Virus record (IMG/VR): IMGVR_UViG_3300044691_000371
Span: 20,827 to 84,826 of that record
Length of the DNA stretch: 64,000 nucleotides
Direction: 5' to 3' (one strand)
Source: a virus
Shown piece after piece: positions 15,173 through 23,823 of this stretch; the first letter of the stretch is position 1; each line of letters begins with the position of its first letter. A program made the translations under genes and the position numbers. The notes beneath the pieces were generated by a model. That model saw only the letters and a list, made by a program, of their open reading frames with translations. It was not told the origin of the DNA and ran no database searches.

Positions 15173-15795
15173 AAAGTCTTTTCAATTTCTAACCATGCTA
15201 ATTTATCCTGTGCGATTATCTCCTGAAAATTCTTTAGTTTTTGGCAAGTCTGTGAGCCATTATGCCAGTGTTGTGCTATTAAATTAGCTTTAACAATTGT
15301 TCTATAACCGGCTTTTCTTATTTTTGTGTATGCCCATAAATCTCCGAACCACACGAGAATACTTTCTGGAATTGGGTAAACTAACTTTGCCATTTCTTTA
15401 TTTAATTGGATGAAGACGCCAGGAGTTCCATTAAAAACTATTTCGTCCTGTTTATGCGTACCGTCACTTGGGATTGCACTTATGTTATCTTCCAAATGTT
15501 TGCTCCATCCTGCCGTCATAATAAGATCGCTATTCATTATAATTAGTTGATCATAGTGGCTTTTCAAAAAGTAATCTATTATTTGATTCCAAGCCGCATT
15601 TACGTAGATGTTACGCTCATTCTGAATTACCTTGACGTTTGGATATTCAAACCACATTTGCTTTATAGCTTGCTTTACATCTATTTCAGAACCGTTGTCA
15701 ATTATTAACAGGTCAGTCTCTTGTATAACTGATTTGAAGGCTTTTAAACAGGTTTCACCGTTATACAAAACCGGAATTCCGCAAAGTATTTTCAT
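15169..15795 (-). CDS. Glycosyltransferase family 2
   Basis: 208 residues. MKILCGIPVLYNG then DLLIIDNGSE (GT2 nucleotide-binding strand), VIQNERNIYVNAAWNQII, and IIMNSDLIM as the DxD-like motif. A Trp/His-rich end (LIAQHWHNGSQTC) may be the acceptor side. Cytoplasmic enzyme, sugar and acceptor unknown. First of the minus-strand glycan-modification genes. Confidence 0.85.
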   Translation of the reverse strand: MKILCGIPVLYNGETCLKAFKSVIQETDLLIIDNGSEIDVKQAIKQMWFEYPNVKVIQNERNIYVNAAWNQIIDYFLKSHYDQLIIMNSDLIMTAGWSKHLEDNISAIPSDGTHKQDEIVFNGTPGVFIQLNKEMAKLVYPIPESILVWFGDLWAYTKIRKAGYRTIVKANLIAQHWHNGSQTCQKLKNFQEIIAQDKLAWLEIEKTL

Positions 15796-15992
15796 GATTG
15801 TGATTTAATATTGGGAAACATTGTTGATAATACATGTAATTGGTGCTTTTCACATATCCAAACTAATGTATTACCAAATTGAAATATTTTGCCACCCTTT
15901 CTACATCCTTCATAATCACACATATGTCCTATTGCATAAATTGGTTCTCCGTCTTCATTTTTTACGGGTTCTTTCATTTCATTTACTGACAT
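15792..15992 (-). CDS. Small zinc-binding protein
   Basis: 66 residues with CDYEGCRKGG and a second pair WICEKHQLH, probably one zinc site (C-x4-C ... C-x2-H). Common as a small phage protein of unknown role. Overlaps both neighbours. Confidence 0.6.
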   Translation of the reverse strand: MSVNEMKEPVKNEDGEPIYAIGHMCDYEGCRKGGKIFQFGNTLVWICEKHQLHVLSTMFPNIKSQS

Positions 15993-16153
15993 TCTATTTC
16001 ATCCATTAAAACTTTAACCATTTCACAAGCCCTTTTATGAATATATTCGAGTTCGTTCTTTTCGGCAAAAAACATAAGCCGTACAAACCCCATAAACCGT
16101 TGCTTTAATTCGTGTCGGTCTTTGCTGATATAAATTACATCCGGTGGTTCCAT
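15983..16153 (-). CDS. Small helical protein
   Basis: 56 residues, starts MEPPDVIYISKDRHELKQRF, helical with Met/Phe-rich centre. Overlaps the next gene by ten bases. Unknown. Confidence 0.5.
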   Translation of the reverse strand: MEPPDVIYISKDRHELKQRFMGFVRLMFFAEKNELEYIHKRACEMVKVLMDEIECQ

Positions 16154-16155
16154 GT

Positions 16156-16500
16156 TTAATAACTTGGTTTATGTGCGTATTCTCTTTCGGCTATTTGTGG
16201 TTCACTTTTTTTAGCTTCATCCCATGCGTATTTTGGCATGTCTGCAATATCTGGTTTTGATTTAACCGAACTCATTTTTAAGTTTGCCGCGTTGTCGGTA
16301 TCGGGTGTTTTGTTGTAGTATTGATCGTAAATATTTTTCAAATCTATTTCCAATTGAGCGATTTGTTTTTCAGTGCTAATCCTGTTTGAAAAGTTATCGC
16401 TTAATCCTTCGATTAGTTTTTATCTTTCGTGGTTAAGCCGTCTTACAAATTCTTTCTTTTCCTGAATTGCGTTTTCGATTACATTGATTAATTCTTGCAT
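16156..16500 (-). pseudogene. Coiled-coil protein interrupted by an in-frame TAA
   Basis: From ATG 16500 the frame reads 26 residues ending RRLNHER, meets TAA at 16422-16420, and continues in the same frame for 88 residues (KLIEGLSDNFSNRISTEKQ, then IAQLEIDLKNIYDQYYNK) to 16156. The two parts form one continuous helical pattern, so a single nonsense change (or stop readthrough) is the best explanation. A TTG at 16353 could restart the downstream part. Function unknown. Confidence 0.6.
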
Positions 16501-16512
16501 GGTTGTTTTTGA

Positions 16513-16887
16513 TTAATTATTTTGAATTGTATGTGATGAAAATCCGTCTCCTGCGCTTTCTGCATCTAATGCCTTTTCTAACTTTTCTGTAAAGTCAATT
16601 AGTGGCATTAAAACATATCCGGTCGTTTCTGTTATGCACTGCAATAAGTTCAAACTATCAGTTGTTTTCTTTTGCCATGCTTTTTTGTCGCCGTTATAAT
16701 CAGCTAATTTTGATTTAAACCTAATTTCATCTCCTGTTTGAATTATGCACGAATACGATGGATTAAGCTTATTTAAAAACTCACTATATCCCGGCGTATG
16801 AAGCACAACCATTGCACCTATGTCATGCTTTGCAAGGATAGCTTTTATTTCTTCCATTGCGGTTTTTAATTTTGGGCTGTATTGCAT
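16513..16887 (-). CDS. Unknown phage protein
   Basis: 124 residues. Alternating strand/helix pattern (AILAKHDIGAMVVLHTPG, YSCIIQTGDEIRFKSKL) with a C-terminal helical part. Preceded by the recurrent AATCACACA motif directly before ATG. No family recognised, though short proteins of this composition are common in Bacteroidetes phages. Confidence 0.6.
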   Translation of the reverse strand: MQYSPKLKTAMEEIKAILAKHDIGAMVVLHTPGYSEFLNKLNPSYSCIIQTGDEIRFKSKLADYNGDKKAWQKKTTDSLNLLQCITETTGYVLMPLIDFTEKLEKALDAESAGDGFSSHTIQNN

Positions 16888-16896
16888 TTTGTGTGA

Positions 16897-17400
16897 TTAA
16901 ATATGTTCATTAATAAATTTATCAATATCAGGACTTAAAAGCAAGTGAACATTTCGCGTTATTCTTTCGTCATCCCAATCCCACCACGCTATCTCTAAAA
17001 GGCTATTTATCTGCTCTGTGTTGAATCTTTTTCTTTTTACAACATTTGCCCCGACTACAATAGAATAAGGCTCTACATCCTTTGAAATAAAGCTCATTGC
17101 CCCTATTACCGCCCCGTGTCCTATGTTTACCCCGGTTGCTATGTAACTTCTCATTCCGATTGTTACATCTGACCCAATTATTATATCACCTCTCATTTGA
17201 TTATACCCTGCATCAATATGTGAAGCACTTGGCCAAAGGTTTTTAAACGGGTATGTAGTAACTAAATAAGGGTCATGTGATTGACCGCCATCAAAAACGT
17301 TCGCTTCGGCTATGCTTGTAAAATTTCCAATGATAACGTTATTTCCGTTACCGTATTGGTGAACCTCTCCATAGGTGTATTTGCCTTTAGTTACTGCCAT
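16897..17400 (-). CDS. Hexapeptide-repeat acyltransferase (left-handed beta-helix)
   Basis: 167 residues. Clear hexapeptide repeats (VIIGNFTSIA, DIIIGSDVTIGMRSYIATGVNIGHGAVIGAMSFIS over two stretches) and a His in SASHIDAGYN where xenobiotic-type acetyltransferases (Xat/Cat B) hold the catalytic base. Likely transfers acetyl or a similar group to a sugar or small substrate as a trimer in the cytoplasm. Its start overlaps the methyltransferase gene. Confidence 0.85.
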   Translation of the reverse strand: MAVTKGKYTYGEVHQYGNGNNVIIGNFTSIAEANVFDGGQSHDPYLVTTYPFKNLWPSASHIDAGYNQMRGDIIIGSDVTIGMRSYIATGVNIGHGAVIGAMSFISKDVEPYSIVVGANVVKRKRFNTEQINSLLEIAWWDWDDERITRNVHLLLSPDIDKFINEHI

Positions 17401-18082
17401 TGTTTTTCAGAATGGTTAACCCGTTATTTTCTTGCGTTTCGTAAAACAATGTCCAGTTCGGATTATCTCTTAAAAAGTTTTCAATTGCAGGATATAATCC
17501 TTCCGGCCCATTCATAAAATCAGCTACACCTGGATACCACGGCTCCGACTTCCATCGATAGGCGTATTCGGCTGTGTCATGCCATAAAATGTATTTATTT
17601 ACTTTATGAGCGTGTAGTTTTAATTCTGCTGTAGCCTGATTAAATGAATGGTAGCTATCAACGAGTAACATATCTGTTTGTTCAATATCGGCCTCTAAAC
17701 AGTTTTGAGTTATAAATTGAAAATTTTGTCCAGCTTCTAAACACAATTGTTCAACCTCGTCAACATCATCCCAACGACCTATATCGTAGCTAACAACTCG
17801 CTTTGGTTTCGCTGCAAGTAATGCGTATGTGCTTGTTGGTCGCCTTACTCCAAATTCAGTGCAATGATCGCAAAGTTGGGCAATCTCAAATATTTTTGGT
17901 AGTAACAAATTTATATCGCTTTCTTCGTTGCATTTTTCGAGATACTTTTTCATTATCTCGCTAATCTCTGGTTTTTGTGGTTGTTCTTTCGGTTGCTCCG
18001 CTTTTTCAGTAGTTGCATTTTTTGCAACAACTGCCTTTTCAATCTTTGTTTCGGTCTGTACTTTCTTTGGTCTACCTGCCAT
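17387..18082 (-). CDS. SAM-dependent methyltransferase-like protein
   Basis: 231 residues. N-terminal 50 residues are Lys/Glu-rich and begin MAGRPKK (AT-hook-like). Then a class I methyltransferase pattern: TEFGVRRPTSTYALLAAKPK (motif I region), VVSYDIG (acidic after strand 2), ADIEQTDMLLVDSYHS (motif IV) and YILWHDTAEYAYRW, resembling the Methyltransf_24 / cephalosporin-hydroxylase type often found in glycan clusters. Substrate unknown, possibly a sugar. Confidence 0.7.
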   Translation of the reverse strand: MAGRPKKVQTETKIEKAVVAKNATTEKAEQPKEQPQKPEISEIMKKYLEKCNEESDINLLLPKIFEIAQLCDHCTEFGVRRPTSTYALLAAKPKRVVSYDIGRWDDVDEVEQLCLEAGQNFQFITQNCLEADIEQTDMLLVDSYHSFNQATAELKLHAHKVNKYILWHDTAEYAYRWKSEPWYPGVADFMNGPEGLYPAIENFLRDNPNWTLFYETQENNGLTILKNNGSN

Positions 18083-18109
18083 TTTATTTTATTTTTTAGT
18101 GTGTGATTA

Positions 18110-18331
18110 TTATCCTACTTCAAATCCTTTATCCCATGCTTTTGTTAGGGTCAAATCGTTCATTTTATGTGTTTCAATAGGGCTTAAAACTATATCACCA
18201 TCTCCCCGTTCAATGTTAACTGAATTGATTGATAGGTAATCATCTGTTGATTCTGTATAAGCCCACATAAAGACTTCGCTTTCCTTGTTTGGCACTTGAT
18301 TAAGCAACTCTATAAGAGTTTTAACGGTCAT
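18110..18331 (-). CDS. Small protein, unknown
   Basis: 73 residues (start MTVKTLIELLNQVP, acidic). This layout of a short helix followed by SEVFMWAYTE and strands resembles other short proteins of phage (compare the start of the gene at 23698, MTVEQLIDILEDC). Unknown. Confidence 0.55.
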   Translation of the reverse strand: MTVKTLIELLNQVPNKESEVFMWAYTESTDDYLSINSVNIERGDGDIVLSPIETHKMNDLTLTKAWDKGFEVG

Positions 18332-18621
18332 TACTCTAAATATTTAATGTTTGTGTATGTAAATTCATAATATGAATCATTATCGCCTTCGCCTTGATAC
18401 CATTCACCTGAAATATCTACTAATATCCAGCTCCCATTATTGACAGCAATAAATTGATCGTAGTTATTATCGAATAAATCTTTTTGAAGTTCTTCAATTA
18501 AGTTTGTGTTTAAAACGCCTTCATAAATATGATGAAATCCATTTAACAAAGGCTGAATCATATCATCTTCGTCTTTTTCAATCCATATTTCAGCTTGAAA
18601 CTTACAATCGAATTTATTCAT
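18331..18621 (-). CDS. Small protein, unknown
   Basis: 96 residues, acidic, aromatic; overlaps the next gene by one base. Preceded by a promoter at 18642-18674. Unknown. Confidence 0.55.
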   Translation of the reverse strand: MNKFDCKFQAEIWIEKDEDDMIQPLLNGFHHIYEGVLNTNLIEELQKDLFDNNYDQFIAVNNGSWILVDISGEWYQGEGDNDSYYEFTYTNIKYLE

Positions 18622-18641
18622 TTAGCTTCTTATTTGAATTT

Positions 18642-18674
18642 CAAAGGTAAACAAAAAGTTTTTGTATTTGCAAA
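18642..18674 (-). promoter_or_regulatory. Bacteroidetes-type promoter
   Basis: TTTG (18674-18671), 21-base spacer, TACCTTTG (18649-18642); carries the shared CAAATACAAAAAC element. Start near 18636, leader about 16 bases to ATG 18621. Confidence 0.75.
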
Positions 18675-18679
18675 TTAAT

Positions 18680-19234
18680 TTAAAGGTATTGCGTTCTGAT
18701 AGCGTTACATTCAGATGGTGTAAGCCAAACATCTATGGCGTGAAACCCTATCGTTTGAAGCTGAAAAACGGCCTCTACGCTGAACTTACTGCAAACTTCT
18801 CGTGGTGCTAAGTTCATTCCAAATTCGTGCATGACATTGCAAATATGATGATCTTCGTTTAACGTTCCGTTCCAGGTTCCTTTGTCAATTATCTGCATCA
18901 TTGCTTTTGGATTACGTATTGATAGTCCTCCGTTTCCTCCGTGTTCCTGCCATGCCCATGGCGCACCGCAATAGTCCCACTCTAAAAAGTCCTCTATCCC
19001 TGTTCTAAGCAATCCTGAATCGTGTTGGAATATAAGTACTCTCTCCGATAAAATATTTCGCCACAGACGCTTAGAAAGCATTAAGCGGTTATAATCACCT
19101 ATTGAATTGATTGGCTCGTTTTTGATGTGATAGATTTCACAGTCTTTCGGCAAATACTTTTCGTGATTTTCGATTATTTGTGTTAATCCTGGTATCTCGC
19201 GATTTTCAATAATTAATGCCGAAAAACTTTGCAT
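18680..19234 (-). CDS. DUF5672-type putative glycosyltransferase-related protein
   Basis: 184 residues. Pattern LILQ-like FQHDSGLLRTGIEDFLEWDYCGAPW followed by GNGGLSIRNPKAM and EDHHICN matches DUF5672, proteins found in glycan clusters and probably GT-A related (WDYxGAPW, GNGGxSxR, ED as the catalytic core). Function is otherwise unproven. Cytoplasmic. Confidence 0.75.
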   Translation of the reverse strand: MQSFSALIIENREIPGLTQIIENHEKYLPKDCEIYHIKNEPINSIGDYNRLMLSKRLWRNILSERVLIFQHDSGLLRTGIEDFLEWDYCGAPWAWQEHGGNGGLSIRNPKAMMQIIDKGTWNGTLNEDHHICNVMHEFGMNLAPREVCSKFSVEAVFQLQTIGFHAIDVWLTPSECNAIRTQYL

Positions 19235-19236
19235 AG

Positions 19237-19992
19237 TTAAAATATTACATCTTTTGGATAATTGAAATGTTGGCGAAGTATTTCTGGTAGTTGTGTTTTG
19301 TCAAAATCGGTTGCTTGTGGCCATAAATTATGCGAAACGAGGTGAAGACCAAGCGGTATTTCCATGCCAGGTTGCCAGCGTTCATATACGTCTGTTAACC
19401 AATTAGGACGAATTTCTGACTTATGGCCGTGAATTAATAGCTTGTAACGCATTATTTCCATTCTTTGAGCGCATCCAAAATGATAAACAGTTCCATCTAC
19501 AACGTCCCATCCTTCGCAATCCCTATTATGTAAATTATGAAACCTTATAGGAGTAAATGAATCGTAGCAGGCATGATTAAATGATTTCCAAAAATTGATA
19601 TATCTGGAAAACCCTATATTTCTTTTAGTTGATTGCCAACACTGTTCAATCTGTTCGTCAATATCACCGAAAACTTCATCCGCATCGAAAACTAAAATTC
19701 CGTCATATTTACCGTCTTCTGCTATCTTGAATATTTTCCCTCTATGAACACCCTCTTGTCCTGCATCAACATTCACCCACTTTACTTTATTTGATGCGCT
19801 ATAAGCTATATTCATTAAATCGCTTTCGCTTTCTGGGCAACTTATATTCGTTCCATGTCCGTGGCTTGGTTTTGATGTATAAAGCACTATTATTTCTTCG
19901 CAATATCTTGCCGCTGATCTTATCGCACAGTCCAAATATTCCCCACCATAATGTAAAATTAATTCGCCGAGGACACGTTTATTATTTTCCAT
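19237..19992 (-). CDS. Glycosyltransferase (GT-A fold)
   Basis: 251 residues. Starts RVLGELILHYGGEYLDCAIRS, then EEIIVLYTSKPSHGHG, KVKWVNVDAGQ and LVFDADEVFGD (DxD metal site). This set resembles glycosyltransferases that start with a short cognate loop and have DADE. Same operon as the neighbouring DUF5672 gene (2-base gap), which suggests linked modification steps. Confidence 0.8.
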   Translation of the reverse strand: MENNKRVLGELILHYGGEYLDCAIRSAARYCEEIIVLYTSKPSHGHGTNISCPESESDLMNIAYSASNKVKWVNVDAGQEGVHRGKIFKIAEDGKYDGILVFDADEVFGDIDEQIEQCWQSTKRNIGFSRYINFWKSFNHACYDSFTPIRFHNLHNRDCEGWDVVDGTVYHFGCAQRMEIMRYKLLIHGHKSEIRPNWLTDVYERWQPGMEIPLGLHLVSHNLWPQATDFDKTQLPEILRQHFNYPKDVIF

Positions 19993-20318
19993 TACAAATT
20001 ATATTCTAAAAAATCAATTGCTGTTTGTGCTGAAACGCGCCATGCATTAGCTTGTTTTTCGGTTAATTCGTTAGTGAAAAACTGATCTGATTTAGGCAAG
20101 TCTTCACCTTTAAATGATTTACTCCCAACCGCTACACAATAATCATCATACATTTTGCGGGCCAATTGTTCTTTTTTGCTTAATGTGCTTGGCATATTAT
20201 AAAATTTAATATTTGTTTCTTGTGGTTTTATTTCACCGGCGTACAATTCAGTTACATAAGTCCCATTAGTTTCGATGGCTAATTGCTTGAATATGATTGC
20301 TTCTTTTTTAGTTTCCAT
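19992..20318 (-). CDS. Unknown phage protein
   Basis: 108 residues, contains LSKKEQLARKMYDDYCVAVG and KQANAWRVSAQTAIDFLEY; helical. Lies between two glycosyltransferases and overlaps the upstream gene. Unknown. Confidence 0.55.
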   Translation of the reverse strand: METKKEAIIFKQLAIETNGTYVTELYAGEIKPQETNIKFYNMPSTLSKKEQLARKMYDDYCVAVGSKSFKGEDLPKSDQFFTNELTEKQANAWRVSAQTAIDFLEYNL

Positions 20319-21243
20319 TGTATTTGTTATAAAGATTCAAAATTTCTTCGCCCATTTTTTCAAATGAAAATTTTTCTTGTGCTAATTTATGTCCTAAAAA
20401 TGCAATTTGTTTTCGTTCATTTTCATGTTGTAGGTAATAGTTAATTTTGTTTTTTAAATCATTTAAATCATCAAAAACATCTAAATGAGTCCCTATTTCA
20501 AAATCTTTTTCAATTCCTTTATATCTATGGCTTAAAACCATTATTCCTACTCCAATCATGCGAAATAATCTATCGCTACTGTATCTATCACTATCAAAAT
20601 GACTTAAATTGATTCCTATTTTTGCACCTCTGTAAACTGCTGCTTCGCCTCTTTGATCGCTCATGAATTGTCCTCCGTCTGGTTGACCGCTTCCAAATGC
20701 TTTAAACCTTTCGCTATAGGTTCGCTTTAATTCCTTTACCATTTCACGCCTTAAACCTGACAATGGAAATTGACTAAATGTATTACCGAAAAAAACTATC
20801 TCCGCTAAACTATTTACCGGCCCAATATTGCTATAAATATCTGGACTTATGCCAATTTGAAGAAAATCTGCATCATATCCACATTTCCGCATAATGTCAA
20901 CATCTTCGGTATTGCTAAATGTAGATAAATCAAATCCCCATTTAGCGTAATTAAAATAACATTCCGGTAGGATATTTCTCTTATCTCCGCTCCACCCAAT
21001 TACATATCCACCATTATCTTTTAAAGCTTTAATAGCTTCTGGACTAATCCCTTCTGATTGGATTTGCACCCAAATCAAATCCGGATTATACGTATTAGCA
21101 ACATTAATTATTTGAAAATTCAAATCCAGTGATTGAGATGCTATTTCTCTGTATTCCCAACCTTGTGATTCAAATGCTTTCTTTAATCCTAATCCATGAT
21201 GATCTGGAATGCAACTCATTCCTATATGTAATGCTTTTTTCAT
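20308..21243 (-). CDS. Glycosyltransferase (GT-B fold, CgeB/GT1-like)
   Basis: 311 residues. N-terminal Rossmann part (ALHIGMSCIPDHHGLGLKKAF, PDLIWVQIQSEG), IVFFGNTFSQFPLSGLRREM with a linker, and a C-terminal GT-B donor domain: YRGAKIGINLSHFDSDRYSSDR, FRMIGVGIMVLSHR, FDDLNDLKNKINYYL. The type is close to CgeB/DUF3880 glycosyltransferases. Sugar unknown. Its start overlaps the GIY-YIG gene. Confidence 0.8.
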   Translation of the reverse strand: MKKALHIGMSCIPDHHGLGLKKAFESQGWEYREIASQSLDLNFQIINVANTYNPDLIWVQIQSEGISPEAIKALKDNGGYVIGWSGDKRNILPECYFNYAKWGFDLSTFSNTEDVDIMRKCGYDADFLQIGISPDIYSNIGPVNSLAEIVFFGNTFSQFPLSGLRREMVKELKRTYSERFKAFGSGQPDGGQFMSDQRGEAAVYRGAKIGINLSHFDSDRYSSDRLFRMIGVGIMVLSHRYKGIEKDFEIGTHLDVFDDLNDLKNKINYYLQHENERKQIAFLGHKLAQEKFSFEKMGEEILNLYNKYNGN

Positions 21244-22007
21244 GCGTAAATTAAAGATGTATAATTTTTATTTTGACCTCCTAATTGTGCTCTTAAAGCT
21301 GAATAGGTTATATCTTTTTTAAATGTATAACTTTCATAAGCGTCTTTTAAGCTATCGTAATAAATGCCATTTTCAAGATTAATAATCATCTTTTTTAGAT
21401 GATTTCCTATTTTATGTTTGCACTCTTCTGGCATTATTTTACCAATGTTGCCTTTGCTTATTTTGCTTTTTGTTTCTTGCGAATGCTTTCTGCCTAACAT
21501 ATAAGTATTACCATTATTTCTAATCAATAATGCTTTTCTTGCTTCATCTGAAAAAACATGTCCCCTTTTACCATTGCTTATATTTAATCTCGATTCTTCT
21601 GACATTTTATGTCCAGTTTTTGATTGGCTTATTTTTAAACTTGTTTCTTTAGAAACAATTTTTCCTTTATGAGCTTTGCCTATTTTTTCTCTTGTTTCTT
21701 TTGAAGGGCTTCCATTTGCTCCGCCTTCTTGCAAATTTAATCCATGATCTGTATTGAATGTTTTATAAAATGCTATCCAATAAATCTCACGTTCGTTTAG
21801 TTTTTCTTTACTGCATTCTTCAATGATTTCAAAAATGTGATTATCTGGCCCATATTTTAATAAAGAATTATAAATTCTAGATTGACTTTTGCATCTTAAT
21901 TTAAGATAATCTGAAAATCTTCCAATAATATTAAATGCTTGACCAATATAGATATTCCCGTTTGGACTTGTAATCTTGTAAATGCCACAAATTTTCTTTC
22001 TTGCCAT
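21240..22007 (-). CDS. GIY-YIG homing endonuclease with NUMOD repeats
   Basis: 255 residues if begun at ATG 22007 (MARKKICGIYK). CGIYKITSPNGNIYIGQ is the GIY-YIG motif, with conserved Arg, and NEREIYWIAFYKTF the catalytic Glu region; it is followed by several NUMOD3-type repeats (SKETREKIGKAHKGK, MSEESRLNISNGKRG, SQETKSKISKGNIGK) and a C-terminal NUMOD1-like ALRAQLGGQNK. Phage mobile DNA endonuclease. Upstream is a structured leader. Confidence 0.9.
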   Translation of the reverse strand: MARKKICGIYKITSPNGNIYIGQAFNIIGRFSDYLKLRCKSQSRIYNSLLKYGPDNHIFEIIEECSKEKLNEREIYWIAFYKTFNTDHGLNLQEGGANGSPSKETREKIGKAHKGKIVSKETSLKISQSKTGHKMSEESRLNISNGKRGHVFSDEARKALLIRNNGNTYMLGRKHSQETKSKISKGNIGKIMPEECKHKIGNHLKKMIINLENGIYYDSLKDAYESYTFKKDITYSALRAQLGGQNKNYTSLIYA

Positions 22008-22015
22008 AACAAAAT

Positions 22016-22075
22016 ACCCGATCAATACAAAGGCAGTCCAGTCGCACGAAAGTGCTAAGGCAATGTATCAACCGG
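22016..22075 (-). ncRNA. Structured RNA element upstream of the GIY-YIG gene
   Basis: On the minus strand CCCGGTTGATACA (22075-22063) can pair along 13 positions with TGTATTGATCGGG (22029-22017), using three G-U pairs, enclosing a GCAC-TTTC-GTGC hairpin. It is GC-richer than its surroundings. Could be a leader regulating the endonuclease, an intron fragment or chance; no group I core was seen. Confidence 0.35.
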
Positions 22076-22233
22076 GATATTTTTAGTTTTTTCATAACTG
22101 AACTGCGATACTAAATTAAAGTTTTTATATTAAATAGCAAATATTTGTTTTGATACGTTTTTTAATCACTTCAAAACAACTTCTTATTGTTATTGAATTT
22201 ATACCTTCAAAAATTATCGTTCGTTATATCGCT

Positions 22234-22407
22234 TTAAAATGCGTTAAATAGTGAAAGGCATTTAAACGCTATGTAAATACCTAAAATTATAAATGTTAGT
22301 ACTGAGGCTTTTGATTTTCGTTCGTAAACAACTTCAAATATCCCATCTAAATAAGCAAATGCAAAAAACATTAAAATCAATTTTAATATTTCAATTTCTA
22401 TTCTCAT
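22234..22407 (-). CDS. Small membrane protein
   Basis: 57 residues with two hydrophobic segments (LKLILMFFAFAYLDGIF and SVLTFIILGIYIAFKCL) separated by a basic turn. The start overlaps the upstream gene. Unknown function. Confidence 0.5.
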   Translation of the reverse strand: MRIEIEILKLILMFFAFAYLDGIFEVVYERKSKASVLTFIILGIYIAFKCLSLFNAF

Positions 22408-22660
22408 TTTCTTGTCTTTGAGCTATCCCTAATCTGATTAAAAGACCATCAGCGTAATCAACTGCACAATTTATGTCATCTTCCATCGGCCTTTCTGATT
22501 TTCCGTTTGCAATTAACGTATTTAAAAACTGTGTTGACAAATTCAATCTCATTTGCGCGATGTTTGCCTGTAATTGCTGATTGATTTGATCTTGTGTTGG
22601 CTTTGCTTGTGTTGGCCGTCTGTCTGCAAACTGGCTTGCATTAGGTAATTTATTACTCAT
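22391..22660 (-). CDS. Unknown phage protein
   Basis: 89 residues; N-terminal low complexity (Gln/Pro), then ANIAQMRLNLSTQFLNTLIANGK and a conserved-looking DINCAVDYADGLLIRLGIA. Same ending pattern as the C-terminus of 40471-41058 (DLALQWADELLTKL), so possibly a shared phage family of unknown role. Confidence 0.6.
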   Translation of the reverse strand: MSNKLPNASQFADRRPTQAKPTQDQINQQLQANIAQMRLNLSTQFLNTLIANGKSERPMEDDINCAVDYADGLLIRLGIAQRQENENRN

Positions 22661-22669
22661 ATTGTTGTT

Positions 22670-22834
22670 TTATTTGATTTCTTCCCAAATTGTTAAATCA
22701 TCTTCTGATGTTGGCTTTGGATTAGCTATTAACTTAAATTTTGTTTTACACCTCTTACACCAAGCTTTTGTAGGTAATGAAGTTGCATTAAACCTCAAAT
22801 CATGTGTGAATAGTCTACAAATTATATTTTTCAT
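22670..22834 (-). CDS. Small zinc-ribbon-like protein
   Basis: 54 residues; CRLFTHDLRF and WCKRCKTKF give a C-terminal zinc pair. Overlaps the neighbouring glycosyltransferase-like gene as ATGA. Unknown. Confidence 0.45.
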   Translation of the reverse strand: MKNIICRLFTHDLRFNATSLPTKAWCKRCKTKFKLIANPKPTSEDDLTIWEEIK

Positions 22835-23439
22835 AATGCTATCGGTGGTAAAAAATGATATGGCCGTTGTATTCTTACACTCCCATCATAGCTTTTCTCC
22901 CCGGCGTGTAAATGATAACTTTTTATTGTCAATGATGGATTTGATATTTGGTATCCAACATTCATTAATTCCCAATTCTGGCGATTATCACATCCTGGGA
23001 TGCCGAGCCAATGATCTGTGAACTTTGGTATTCTTATTTTTCCTTTGAATAGCCAGCTATCCGTACAATCCTTTCGGCCAACAAATGTAATTGGCCCATT
23101 TTTACTTACATCATATCGCGTTAATGCCCAACATTCATTCTCTTTTGGAAACATTGTCAATTCGTCAAAGTAAATATCTGAATTTGAAACACAATTTATA
23201 TCTGCATCCCCTGTAATGTTATTTATCGCATTAAAGAAAGTTCTGAATGTCGGCCTTACGGTTACAGGCAACAAAACTATATTCGTTAATTCTTTAGGAA
23301 TAAATGTTATGTTTTCCGATTGCTCACCCAAAACAAATATCGTATCAAAAACATTTGAGTTTCTTTTTAAACACTCAACCAGTTCGTTTACTCGCTGAAT
23401 GTTCTTTTCAGGATATAGGGATATGTAAAGATTTATCAT
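22831..23439 (-). CDS. Glycosyltransferase-like protein
   Basis: 202 residues. N-terminal strands (MINLYISLYPEKN, VFDTIFVLGEQS), CVSNSDIYFDELT as the DxD-like site and CWALTRYD plus DSWLFKGKIR resemble glycosyltransferases of the small phage type. Ends YHLHAGEKSYDGSVRIQ. Probably the last member of the glycan cluster. Confidence 0.7.
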   Translation of the reverse strand: MINLYISLYPEKNIQRVNELVECLKRNSNVFDTIFVLGEQSENITFIPKELTNIVLLPVTVRPTFRTFFNAINNITGDADINCVSNSDIYFDELTMFPKENECWALTRYDVSKNGPITFVGRKDCTDSWLFKGKIRIPKFTDHWLGIPGCDNRQNWELMNVGYQISNPSLTIKSYHLHAGEKSYDGSVRIQRPYHFLPPIAL

Positions 23440-23440
23440 T

Positions 23441-23701
23441 TCAATAATATTTCTCTTTAAATTCCTTTAATTCATCAAATGCTTTTCCGAAATCGTAATT
23501 GGGATTCATTATATTATTTAAAGGCTTTTTTAGCTCTTTAAGTATTTTAATGAGTTGGCGTTCATTTTCTGACATACAAGAAATAACTAAATCATAATTT
23601 GGACTCTCAATAACATCGTCTATTTTTGCCCAATTCAATCCAAACCCCTTTTTACTAAACTTTTTATATTGAGATTTAAATATTTGATCTTTTGTTTTCA
23701 T
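23441..23701 (-). CDS. Unknown helical protein
   Basis: 86 residues, Lys/Glu-rich, one long helix near the end (FGKAFDELKEFKEKYY). Unknown; overlaps the preceding small gene as ATGA. Confidence 0.55.
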   Translation of the reverse strand: MKTKDQIFKSQYKKFSKKGFGLNWAKIDDVIESPNYDLVISCMSENERQLIKILKELKKPLNNIMNPNYDFGKAFDELKEFKEKYY

Positions 23702-23823
23702 GAAAGTAGTTCTATTGTATCCCCCAAATCATCTACATTAATAATTTCATCCCCTTCAAAATCGCACACTATTGCGTTTGGGTCGCAATCTTCTAAAATG
23801 TCTATTAACTGTTCAACGGTCAT
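23698..23823 (-). CDS. Very small acidic protein
   Basis: 41 residues starting MTVEQLIDILEDCDPNAI, ending DDLGDTIELLS. Similar opening to the 18110 gene. Tight overlaps with both neighbours support it. Confidence 0.5.
   Translation of the reverse strand: MTVEQLIDILEDCDPNAIVCDFEGDEIINVDDLGDTIELLS

Noticed and set aside
22008-22080. Group I intron fragment
   Set aside because: No P3-P7 core or conserved splice-site signals were found around it.
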